Assembly: GCA_041396585.1 (NCBI GenBank)
Contig: JAWKYG010000003.1
Location: 124,001 to 188,000, forward strand
From: JAUIAI01 sp041396585
Lineage (GTDB): Bacteria > Pseudomonadota > Gammaproteobacteria > Burkholderiales > Burkholderiaceae_E
Direction of reading: 5' to 3'
DNA: 64,000 nucleotides
Shown: positions 1 to 10,161 of the stretch, piece after piece
Layout of the letters: every line of letters starts with the position of its first letter
Position numbering within the stretch: position 1 is the stretch's first letter
Translations under genes and position numbers: made by a program
Notes under the pieces: generated by a model
Told to the model about the DNA's origin: nothing
Database searches by the model: none
The model's input: only the letters and a program-made list of their open reading frames with translations

Positions 1-437
1 TCGGTCAGGAGCATCATCTCGATCAGGCGATTGGCATGCTCTGTGAGGCGCTTCTCCTCGGCGGACACCGAGGGCAGGCTCAGCGCACTGGCCAGGAAAC
101 CCGACGACGAACGGCAATGCGCCCCCACCATGATGTTCTGCCGCACGCTCAGGGTGCGGAACATGGCCAGATTCTGGAAGGTGCGGCCGATGCCGATCTC
201 GGCCATCCTGTGCACCGGCGTGGCGGTGATCGAGCGGCCTTCGAAAAGGATATCGCCCGACTCGTAGCTATAAAGCCTGGACAGGCAATTGAACAAGGTG
301 GTCTTGCCGGCACCATTGGGGCCGATCAATCCACAAACCCCGCCGACGGGGACATCGAAGCTCACGCGATCGAGTGCGACGATCCCGCCAAAGCGGACCG
401 TCACCTCGCGAACGCTGAGCAAAGCCGAGCCGCTCAC
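1..437 (-). CDS. livG: LivG-type branched-chain amino acid ABC transporter ATPase (3' end outside window)
   Basis: ATP-binding subunit of an ABC importer, probably for branched-chain amino acids or a related substrate. The reading frame is open from a GTG at 437 to the window edge, giving about 145 N-terminal residues. It shows the Walker A motif GPNGAGKTT and the Q-loop segment IGIGRTFQNLAMF characteristic of LivG. The start is supported by a near-perfect ribosome binding site (AGGAGG) 7 bases upstream. The signature motif and Walker B would lie beyond position 1, so the C-terminal half is not seen. It diverges from nudC. Substrate specificity is inferred only from the LivG resemblance. Confidence 0.85.
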   Translation of the reverse strand, partial: MSGSALLSVREVTVRFGGIVALDRVSFDVPVGGVCGLIGPNGAGKTTLFNCLSRLYSYESGDILFEGRSITATPVHRMAEIGIGRTFQNLAMFRTLSVRQNIMVGAHCRSSSGFLASALSLPSVSAEEKRLTEHANRLIEMMLLT

Positions 438-640
438 CGTAAATCCTCCTTGGCGCGCCGGATCATGAATTGATCGTCCGGCGCTGGTCTCCTCCACCGG
501 TGTCCGGCGTAAGGCGGGCTAAGTGTAGCGGAAAGCCGGTGGGTGCATCCGCTGGCCACACGACCGTATCGGGCGCCGCTGACCGCGCAGCACCCGGGAC
601 CGACTACCGAACCACGCAGCTCCCATGTCACAATCGAAGC

Positions 641-1498
641 ATGCTGATCATGCCACCCGAATTCGAAGCCGATCGCCTGATCGAACTCACCGATGATGTG
701 TTCGTTCATGTGTTCACTCGCGACAAGCTGATCCTGCCGCATGGCGCCGCCGGGCCGCTTACCTGGCCGCTCTATCAGCAGGCAGGATTCGTTGCGGAAA
801 CGGTTCATGGCATCGGTCGGCTGGGCGGTTCTCCGCATGTGGCGGTCTCGATCGGCGAGTCGGGCGCCGAATTGCCGGAGGGTTTCGCGGCAGCCAATCT
901 GCGCCAGTTGTTCGGCGCCATAGACGACACCCAGCTGGCCGTGGCAATGCGCGCTGTCCAGGTGCTCGAATGGGACCGCACCCATCGCTTCTGCGGCGCC
1001 TGCGGCCGGCCGACCGAGCATGTGGGTCATGAGCGCGCTCGCGAATGCCGGCCCTGCCGGCTCACGTTCTATCCGCGCATCTCTCCGGCCATGATGGTGC
1101 TCATCCGCGACGGCAACCGTCTGCTACTGGGGCGTGGCATCAATTTCCCGCCCGGCCGGTTCAGCGCGCTGGCGGGCTTTCTCGAGGCCGGCGAGACCAT
1201 CGAGCAGGCGATTCATCGTGAGGTGCTCGAGGAGGTCAATGTCCGGATCAAGAACCTGCGCTACTTCGGCAGCCAGAGCTGGCCGTTTCCGAATTCTTTG
1301 ATGATCGCATTCGTGGCCGACTATGCCGGCGGCGAACTGCGCGCAGACCCGGCCGAGCTGGCCGAGGCCGCGTTCTTCGAGATCGATGACCTGCCGCGGC
1401 TGCCTCCGCCACTGAGCATCGCGCGCGCCCTGATCGATGCCACGATCGCCGAGATCCGCGACCCGGGCGCCGAACCCCTGCGCATCCGCACCTGGTGA
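641..1498 (+). CDS. nudC: NADH pyrophosphatase NudC (Nudix hydrolase)
   Basis: Predicted to hydrolyse NAD(H) and remove NAD caps from RNA. The 285-residue protein has a zinc ribbon (FCGACG followed by two further Cys, ECRPC), the Nudix box starting GFLEAGETIEQ and ending REVLEEVNV, and the NudC hallmark SQSWPFPNSLM just after it. The position that is Gly in the Nudix consensus (EEXGU) is Asn here, and the usual Pro of SQPWPFP is Ser. The frame is open upstream to 470, but the zinc-ribbon family length and the ATG pair at 641/650 favour a start at 641. Confidence 0.9.
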   Translation: MLIMPPEFEADRLIELTDDVFVHVFTRDKLILPHGAAGPLTWPLYQQAGFVAETVHGIGRLGGSPHVAVSIGESGAELPEGFAAANLRQLFGAIDDTQLAVAMRAVQVLEWDRTHRFCGACGRPTEHVGHERARECRPCRLTFYPRISPAMMVLIRDGNRLLLGRGINFPPGRFSALAGFLEAGETIEQAIHREVLEEVNVRIKNLRYFGSQSWPFPNSLMIAFVADYAGGELRADPAELAEAAFFEIDDLPRLPPPLSIARALIDATIAEIRDPGAEPLRIRTW

Positions 1499-1591
1499 GG
1501 CGTCGGCGGAGTCATTAGCCAGCCTGCGGAAACACCAGGCCGTCGTCATCCGGGGCCTACCGGGCGATGACCTCACCCCGCGCCCGAGCGG

Positions 1592-2905
1592 TCAGATCGG
1601 ACCATCGCTGTCGTCTTCGAGGAAGCGCACATCCAGGCCCTCGATGTCCTGCATCGAGGCGCCAGCGATTCCTTGCATGTCGCCTACCATCCCCACCGTG
1701 GCCTGCATCATCCGCTCCAGCTGCATCTGGCGCTTGGACCACTGCTTCATGATCGCCTTGCGCTCGCGATCGAGATCCTCCTGCATCTGTGAGAACGACT
1801 CGACGATCGCCTGCACCCGGTGTTTGAAGCGCGGCCCGGTGAGGTAGTCGTAGATCAGGGCCGATTTTTCCTGTTTGCCTTCGAGCGCGCGGCGCGCGGT
1901 GGCCAGCTCGATCAGCGACTGGCGCAACGACATGGCCAGCGGCAGGGCAACGCTCGGATGCACCACCCAGACATGGTCGATCAGGTCGAAACTGTCGATC
2001 TCGCGTGGCAGCGCATGGCTGACGATGACCGCGACCTCGGCGCGCGCGCTGCGCTGGTCATCGCGCAGTTTGACCAGCCAGCCATCCTGCCAATGCTTGG
2101 TGCGTTTGGACTCCCAGAGAATGGTGCCGCAGACCGTTCCGCTGGGGCCGTGCACCCGCTGCAGGGCATCGCCACCAAACTCCCCCTTGGGAACCGGCTC
2201 GATCAGATCCAAAGGGAAGCGCGAGGCGAGCATCTGTTCGAGGGCCAGCTCCTGAACCTCACCCTGCATCTGCTGCGAACCTTGTTCGGCGCGGCGCTGC
2301 AGATCCTCGATTCGCGACTGTAGCGACTGGATCACCTGCTCACGCTCCTGCAGACGCAGCGACCAGCCGCTTTCGAGTTCCCGGCGCGCCTTCTCGCGCT
2401 CGGCCTGGAGCTCGGCGCGAACCCGGTTCTCGACGGTGAGCGCCAGTTCGCGTCGCTGATCATCGAGTTCACGCTCTTTCTTCAGCACCTGTGCCTGGGC
2501 CTCCTGGGCCTGGGCCAGCTTGCGGTCGCGCTCGGCGATCAAGGCCTGGGCTGCCTTGAGCTCGCGATCCCGATTCTGCAGATCGAGTTCGATGGCCGCG
2601 CGCGCCTTGCGGGCTTCCGACTGGATGATCGACTCCCGTTCCTGCGCCAGGCGCTTTCGCAATTCTTCGTCGAGTGCCTCTCGTTGGCGCGACAGTGCAT
2701 CACGCTCATCGCGCAACTGCGATTCGCGCGATTCGATCTGCGCGCGCAGACCCGCTATCCGGGCTTCGAACTCGCGCGTGCGCTGGGCGATAAGCGGCGC
2801 GGCGAGCGATTCACTGATCGGGATCTGCGTGTCGCAGTTCGGACATTGAATCATCGGCTCGGTGGCATTGGCCGGCTTGCGGGCACTCTCGGGAACAGCG
2901 GGCAT
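1592..2905 (-). CDS. DUF2130 domain protein with long coiled coil
   Basis: 437-residue protein. Near the N-terminus is a CPNC zinc-ribbon half (MIQCPNCDTQIP). A long charged coiled coil follows, rich in Arg/Glu/Gln (about residues 40-210), then the globular DUF2130 core (about 215-400) containing GDALQRVHGPSGTVCGTILWESKRTKHW and further acidic and basic blocks. The core contains residues reminiscent of nuclease folds (D...ESK), but no activity is established from sequence. Translation may start at the ATG at 2854, just before MIQCPNC, which fits the family better; the longer form starts at 2905. It is convergent with nudC and no partner is evident. Confidence 0.8.
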   Translation of the reverse strand: MPAVPESARKPANATEPMIQCPNCDTQIPISESLAAPLIAQRTREFEARIAGLRAQIESRESQLRDERDALSRQREALDEELRKRLAQERESIIQSEARKARAAIELDLQNRDRELKAAQALIAERDRKLAQAQEAQAQVLKKERELDDQRRELALTVENRVRAELQAEREKARRELESGWSLRLQEREQVIQSLQSRIEDLQRRAEQGSQQMQGEVQELALEQMLASRFPLDLIEPVPKGEFGGDALQRVHGPSGTVCGTILWESKRTKHWQDGWLVKLRDDQRSARAEVAVIVSHALPREIDSFDLIDHVWVVHPSVALPLAMSLRQSLIELATARRALEGKQEKSALIYDYLTGPRFKHRVQAIVESFSQMQEDLDRERKAIMKQWSKRQMQLERMMQATVGMVGDMQGIAGASMQDIEGLDVRFLEDDSDGPI

Positions 2906-3123
2906 GGCTGATCGGCTTTTATCCAGGGTAGGGGCGGATCATCCCACAGTGACCGGCTCGCCAAATGCGCCTGCCGAATCAGCGCGTTACCATGCTGACT
3001 GATGCTGCCAGGCTTTGACGGGCGTTTCCGGGTGATGCCGCACCCATGCGCGCGCCTTCGAATCCCGATCGTTGCCAGCAAGCACGCAAGTTGAACCGAC
3101 TCGGGCCAGAGCCCGCTAGCAGA

Positions 3124-3798
3124 ATGGACGCGATGCTCGATCTCACCGCCAATCCGGCCCCGGCGCCAAGCTGTGGCGCGAACCCCACCCGCCGGTCACT
3201 GATTACGGCGGCCGCCGCCGCCGGGCTGATCCTCGCTGGTTGCGCAACCAGCGGCCGGGGGGATTATCAAAGCGGCCCGCTGGCCGGCATCACGCCCACG
3301 GATTTCGCCAGCTATGACCCGGCCCACATCGCAGCCGGAATCGATATCGATTCGCGGGTACCCGCCTCGCTGAATCGCGGCATCGAACTGATCGTCGCCG
3401 TGGTGCCGGTCGACCACGATGTCTGGGAGCCGATCGGTGCGCGTCTGCCCATGCGCCCGCTGATGCTGCTGGGCGAAAAGCCCGACGTGGCAGCTGGCAA
3501 GCCACTACTGGCCTGGGGTGAATCTCCTCCAGGTGGCAGGCTGCGCACGGCCTATGTCCTCACCGACGAAGGCCGTGACGAAATGCGCACGTTGCAGGGC
3601 CGGTTCAAGACGCTGATGGCCAAACATCCGCCTGGCTCGCCGCAAGGGGGCGCCCTGCGCATCCGGGTCGACATGTACCGGATGTTGCCGGCCAATGTTG
3701 CCACCTACGCGGATAGCCAGTTGCAGTCCTGGCTTCAATTGATCCTGGCCAAGGGACCGTTCCTGATCTGGGAGGGGCGCCTGGGCGATATTCGCTGA
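3124..3798 (+). CDS. putative lipoprotein with twin-arginine-like signal, family unknown
   Basis: 224 residues from the ATG at 3124 (the frame is open from 3046). The N-terminus has TRRSLITAAAAAGLILAGC: a twin-Arg pair, a hydrophobic stretch and a lipobox LAGC, so export and lipid anchoring are likely, possibly through Tat. The mature part has no motif I recognise. It contains repeated references to a beta-rich fold and ends FLIWEGRLGDIR. The gene lies alone between divergent and convergent neighbours. The function is unknown. Confidence 0.7.
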   Translation: MDAMLDLTANPAPAPSCGANPTRRSLITAAAAAGLILAGCATSGRGDYQSGPLAGITPTDFASYDPAHIAAGIDIDSRVPASLNRGIELIVAVVPVDHDVWEPIGARLPMRPLMLLGEKPDVAAGKPLLAWGESPPGGRLRTAYVLTDEGRDEMRTLQGRFKTLMAKHPPGSPQGGALRIRVDMYRMLPANVATYADSQLQSWLQLILAKGPFLIWEGRLGDIR

Positions 3799-3838
3799 CG
3801 CGGTCCGCCGGTGACGCGACCCTGCGCGACCCGGTCAC

Positions 3839-4675
3839 TCATTCGTCGCGTTGCTTGCCATGGATGGTCATCTTTCCGGTGTTCAGCAGATGCATGCGTT
3901 CGATCGCCTGTGGGTCGACCATCAGATCGCAGAACAGCGTGCGTTCGGCGGCCATCGCCTGAGAATCCGTTGCCAATTCGGTCTCGAGCCCGGTTCGTCG
4001 GATCAGGTGTTTGATGTGCGCGCGCGCGCGCGCCGGACGCTCCGCGATGGCGCGAGCCAGGCGCAGTGCATGCTCGAGCACATCTCCGCGCACCACATCA
4101 TTGACCAGCCCATAGGCCTTGGCCTCGCGCGGCGTCAGCGTGTCGCCGAGCAGCATCAGTTCCAGCGCACGCGCCTGGCCGACCAGGCGGGTCAGGCGCT
4201 GGGTGCCGCCAGCCCCCGGCAGTAAACCGATATTCACCTCTGGCAGGCCGATCGGGTAGTCGCCATCGGCCGCCAGTCGTATGTCGCAGGCCAGCGCAAG
4301 CTCATAGCCTCCACCCATGGTGACGCCGTTGATGGCCGCGATATAGGTCTGACCACTCGCCTCGATCTGCCGCAAAACACGATGGATATCGGCCTCGGGC
4401 ACGCTGCGACGCACATCGAATTTCAGACCGCGGGCAGCCATCTGGCGGGCGCGGGTTTCGAGCACCAGGGTGTCGTAGTGGCGAACGAATACGTCTTGCA
4501 TGGCACCGGTGATCACCACCACCGAGACATCGTCGGCCGCCTCTGCCTGATCCAGGGCCGCCACCAGTTCCCGCTCTGTGACATCGTCCATGGTACCCAG
4601 GGGCGGATTGCCGATGCGCAATACCGCGACACCGGTGGCCGGCCGATCGATCGAGACATGTTTGCCCTGGTACAT
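3839..4675 (-). CDS. enoyl-CoA hydratase/isomerase (crotonase) family protein
   Basis: 278-residue crotonase-fold protein, expected to act on an acyl-CoA thioester. The oxyanion-hole region GVTMGGGYELALACDIRLA and the segment GLPEVNIGLLPGAGGTQRL contain both glutamates (GGYEL and LPEV) that serve as catalytic residues in true enoyl-CoA hydratases, so hydratase activity is plausible. The N-terminal part (about residues 1-95) is less typical. The substrate is unknown. No other beta-oxidation gene is adjacent, and it is transcribed away from the small lipoprotein gene at 4948. Confidence 0.85.
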   Translation of the reverse strand: MYQGKHVSIDRPATGVAVLRIGNPPLGTMDDVTERELVAALDQAEAADDVSVVVITGAMQDVFVRHYDTLVLETRARQMAARGLKFDVRRSVPEADIHRVLRQIEASGQTYIAAINGVTMGGGYELALACDIRLAADGDYPIGLPEVNIGLLPGAGGTQRLTRLVGQARALELMLLGDTLTPREAKAYGLVNDVVRGDVLEHALRLARAIAERPARARAHIKHLIRRTGLETELATDSQAMAAERTLFCDLMVDPQAIERMHLLNTGKMTIHGKQRDE

Positions 4676-4947
4676 CGCTTACTCCCGCTGATCCCGCCAA
4701 TTGCGTGGCGAATCAGCATAGCAGCGGCTTCAGCGCCGCGGCCCGGGCCCCCGCGGCCGCGCCCTGCCAGCCGTTCGGACAGCCTGGTCAGGCGGGTGCG
4801 AGATTTACCAATGAAAACAAATCCGACTCGCGCACGCGTCGTCCGCCTGGATACCTCGCGCGTTATCGGATCAGGTGGGGAAACGGCGCGTGAGCGCAGC
4901 CGGAGTCGGCGCCTGGCTTGAACCAGGCCCTTCGAGGAGATTCAACG

Positions 4948-5175
4948 ATGATCAAACATACGCGGCAAGCTGCCCTGGCCGTGGCGATTGCGCTGGTTAT
5001 GGGCGGCTGCGCAATCGTGCCCGCGCCTCGGGCCTATGACGATGGCTATGGCAGCGCAGTGACCGTATCGCCAGCGATCATCGTGGCGCCGTTCTTCGCC
5101 TGGCCTTTTCACCGGCATTGGCACGGGTACCGGGGCCACGGTGGGCACCGCGGCAGAGGGCGAGGCCACCATTGA
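4948..5175 (+). CDS. small His/Gly/Arg-rich lipoprotein
   Basis: 75-residue predicted lipoprotein: basic start MIKHTRQ, a hydrophobic core and lipobox MGGC at about residue 21, then a short acidic/aromatic part and a C-terminal tail dominated by His, Gly and Arg (RHWHGYRGHGGHRGRG). The ATG at 4948 follows GAGGAGA with good spacing. The tail could bind metal or a polyanion, but that is only an inference from composition. Confidence 0.65.
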   Translation: MIKHTRQAALAVAIALVMGGCAIVPAPRAYDDGYGSAVTVSPAIIVAPFFAWPFHRHWHGYRGHGGHRGRGRGHH

Positions 5176-5217
5176 CAGCACGAACCGCGCCCATTCTGGC
5201 GCGGTCTGCTTGTGCTG
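5176..5217. terminator. two-tier hairpin between convergent genes
   Basis: An inner stem ACCGCGCC/GGCGCGGT with loop CATTCT is enclosed by an outer stem CAGCAC/GTGCTG. It sits between the convergent lipoprotein and DUF2853 genes, as expected for a bidirectional terminator. No long T tract follows. A second hairpin, CCGGAGC/GCTCCGG, lies at 5235-5255. Confidence 0.5.
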
Positions 5218-5265
5218 GCGCAGATTGTCTCTGACCGGAGCGGCGTCAGCTCCGGCAGTTACCGC

Positions 5266-5580
5266 TCAGGCGAGTTTGTCCATCGTGCCGGTTGCCTGGG
5301 CGAGCAGATAGTAGAAGGTGACACGGCTCTTGCGTCGCTCCGCCTTCATCTGCTCAACGACCTTCTTGATACCGGCCTCGGCGGCGTCGGCTTCCAGGCC
5401 GAGCTTTTTCTTCGCGAAACCGTCGCGCACCCGGTCGAGCTCGGACTTGTCGGAGCTGGAAACCAGCGAGGCATCGGTGCTGCGCAAGGCAATGCCGCAG
5501 TATTTGACGATGTTGGCAACCGCGGTATCGCTGACATCGGATGTGTACTTCTGAATATCGGCCTTGTAATCCTGACTCAC
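5266..5580 (-). CDS. DUF2853 family protein
   Basis: 104-residue small soluble protein. The segments IVKYCGIALRSTDASLVSSSD and KKKLGL, and the C-terminal RRKSRVTFYYLLAQ, match the DUF2853 family as I recall it. The GTG at 5580 is chosen because a GGAG sits 8 bases upstream and it gives the usual family length; a longer form could start at 5616. The function of the family is unknown. Monocistronic. Confidence 0.8.
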   Translation of the reverse strand: MSQDYKADIQKYTSDVSDTAVANIVKYCGIALRSTDASLVSSSDKSELDRVRDGFAKKKLGLEADAAEAGIKKVVEQMKAERRKSRVTFYYLLAQATGTMDKLA

Positions 5581-5731
5581 GGCTGGCTCCGGTCGAGAAA
5601 AAACAGGTGATTTCACATTATCAGAACTGAAGCAGATCGTGAAGCCATCGCAGCATCCCCGGCGTCGCTAATGACGCATTGCTGACAAGCTGAAACGTCA
5701 GGATGACGAATCGCCGACCCGCCGGGCGGGA

Positions 5732-6253
5732 TCAGAACACCAGCGCGACGATGAAAATGCCGATGGAAAGAAAGGTCAGGGCAAGCTTCAAGACCACACC
5801 CACCAGCATCCCGAGCCAGGTGGCCAGACCGACATTGCCAGCGCGCCGCAGATCACTGATGGCCAGGTATTCACCGATGGCCGCACCGATCAGCGGAAAG
5901 AATACGAGGCCGATGAAGCCGAAGAAGATGCCGGCGACCGTCCCGATCAGTCCGCCGATGATTGCCTCGCGCGACGCCCCGACCCGCTTGGCACCCACCA
6001 GGCCGGACAGATAGTCGGTGATCCAGGCGAGGATCGCCAGCACGCCGACAATCGCGACGGTGGTCTTGCTGATCAATTCGAAGGAGTCGATCCAGGCGGC
6101 CAGGGCGATGCCGGCGAACACGAACACCGTTCCTGGCAGGGCCGGCATGACCACGCCGACGGCGCCGACGATGATCAGGAGAATCGACAAGACCCAGAGG
6201 GATATGGTCGTGTAGGGAACGGCCGCCAAGGCGTTGGTGACGGTTTCGATCAT
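5732..6253 (-). CDS. DUF456 family membrane protein
   Basis: 173-residue, very hydrophobic protein with about five predicted membrane segments and many Gly residues (IIVGAVGVVMPALPGTVFVFAGIALAAW; GLIGTVAGIFFGFIGLVFFPLIGAAIGEY), typical of DUF456. The basic turn SDLRRAG precedes the last hydrophobic block. It lies downstream of gyrB on the same strand with a 44-bp gap, so it could be read through from gyrB. The function is unknown. Confidence 0.85.
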   Translation of the reverse strand: MIETVTNALAAVPYTTISLWVLSILLIIVGAVGVVMPALPGTVFVFAGIALAAWIDSFELISKTTVAIVGVLAILAWITDYLSGLVGAKRVGASREAIIGGLIGTVAGIFFGFIGLVFFPLIGAAIGEYLAISDLRRAGNVGLATWLGMLVGVVLKLALTFLSIGIFIVALVF

Positions 6254-6297
6254 GCAATCGGCCGGAAGGACGAGACAGCGGGGGCGCTTGACCGGGG

Positions 6298-8739
<2,442 letters not shown>

Positions 8740-8794
8740 TGACTCGAAAGAGGAGGCGAGGTTTGCTTTTGGAGCGATGCGGCCGAGCCGGCGT

Positions 8795-9910
8795 TCAGAT
8801 GCGCATCGGCATCACCACATAGCGAAAGCCCGGGACATCCTCGGCGGTCAGCAGGGCGCTGCTGTTGGCATCACCGAAGGCGATCAAGACCTTCTCGGAT
8901 TTCAGATTGGCCAGAACATCCTGCAGGTAGCCGACATTGAAGCCGACCTCGATCGGCTCGCCGTAGTAGTTCGCACTGATTTCTTCATTGGCCTCTTCCT
9001 GATCGGCGTTGGTGATCTGGATACCCAGGCCTTCGTCGGAAAGCGACAGGCGGATGCCCTTGAATTTTTCCGAGGTCAGAATCGAGGCACGGGCCAGGGC
9101 GGCGAGCAGCACGGCTCGTTCGATCTCGAGCTGGTTCTTGTAGCCGTTGGGCATGACCCGCTGGTAATCGGGAAACTTGCCCTCGACCAGCTTCGTGATC
9201 ATGTCGACCGAGCCGAATCGGAAGCGGGCCTGATTGCTGGTCAGGGCAATCTCCACCGGCTCGTCGACATCGGCCAGCAGCCGCTGCAGTTCCAGCACCG
9301 ACTTGCGCGGAATGATGACCTCATGCGGCGGCAGCTCGCTGCCGTCCAGTTCGGTTTCGCAGGTGGCCAGTCGGTGGCCGTCGGTGGCAACCACACGCAC
9401 GGTGTTTCCCTGGGTGACCAGCAAAAGGCCGTTCAGGTAGAAACGGATGTCCTGCTGCGCCATCGCGAAGTGAACCATCTGGAACAGATGACGCAGGACC
9501 TTCTGGGGCAGAGAGAAGGCGGCTGCCGGTTCGCTGGCCGCGGCGACCGTGGGATAGTCGGCCGCATCGAGGGTCTGCAGGGTGAAGCGACTCTTGCCTG
9601 CCGTAAGTTGGGCACGCCCGTTGGCCAGATTCAGGGTGATGGGTGAGTCGTCGTGATCGGGCAGAGCGCGCAGGATGTCGACCAGCTTGCGGGCCGACAC
9701 CGTGGTGGCGATGTCACCGTCGCCGGCGCCGACCTGCGCCTCGGTCTCGATCTGGATATCGACATCGGTGGCCAGGAAGCGAACCGTGTCACCGTGCTTG
9801 CGCATCAGCACATTGGCCAGGATCGGCAAGGTGTGGCGACGTTCGACAATGCCGGTGACGGTTTGCAGAGGCTTGAGGATCGCGTCGCGGGTGGCCTTGA
9901 ACAGAATCAT
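8795..9910 (-). CDS. dnaN: DNA polymerase III beta sliding clamp
   Basis: 371-residue beta clamp, the processivity factor of the replicative polymerase. The full three-domain length, the N-terminus MILFKATRDAILKPLQTVTGIVERRHTLPIL, and the C-terminal DVPGFRYVVMPMRI (clamp C-terminus, MPMR) are diagnostic. It follows dnaA on the minus strand after a 251-bp gap and is followed directly by gyrB. Confidence 0.98.
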   Translation of the reverse strand: MILFKATRDAILKPLQTVTGIVERRHTLPILANVLMRKHGDTVRFLATDVDIQIETEAQVGAGDGDIATTVSARKLVDILRALPDHDDSPITLNLANGRAQLTAGKSRFTLQTLDAADYPTVAAASEPAAAFSLPQKVLRHLFQMVHFAMAQQDIRFYLNGLLLVTQGNTVRVVATDGHRLATCETELDGSELPPHEVIIPRKSVLELQRLLADVDEPVEIALTSNQARFRFGSVDMITKLVEGKFPDYQRVMPNGYKNQLEIERAVLLAALARASILTSEKFKGIRLSLSDEGLGIQITNADQEEANEEISANYYGEPIEVGFNVGYLQDVLANLKSEKVLIAFGDANSSALLTAEDVPGFRYVVMPMRI

Positions 9911-9959
9911 AGGTATTTATATAGAAAGCTGTTGTTGTTTGCTGTGCGCCGAAAGACTC

Positions 9960-9968
9960 TGGGGATAA
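9960..9968 (-). other. DnaA-box-like site (one mismatch)
   Basis: TGGGGATAA; the reverse strand reads TTATCCCCA, one change from TTATCCACA. It lies in the dnaN-dnaA spacer. Confidence 0.35.
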
Positions 9969-10127
9969 CCGATCGAAATGCCCGTCTGGTGTGCGCTGGC
10001 GCGGCGCGAAGCCAGTTGTACAACCGGCCGAGAACAGGCGAACAACGTTGAACAAGCACGGCCATCGCGCCGGATCGCAACAGTATGCGCCAACCCTTGC
10101 ACAGCTTGTTCCGGGTTCTTCGACGCT

Positions 10128-10136
10128 TTTTCCACA
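10128..10136 (+). other. DnaA-box-like site (one mismatch)
   Basis: TTTTCCACA, one change from TTATCCACA, in the dnaN-dnaA spacer just after the dnaA stop. With the site at 9960 it could allow DnaA binding here. The spacer is 251 bp and holds nothing else I recognise. Confidence 0.35.
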
Positions 10137-10161
10137 GGTTTGTCGGCCAGGCAAGTGAGCA

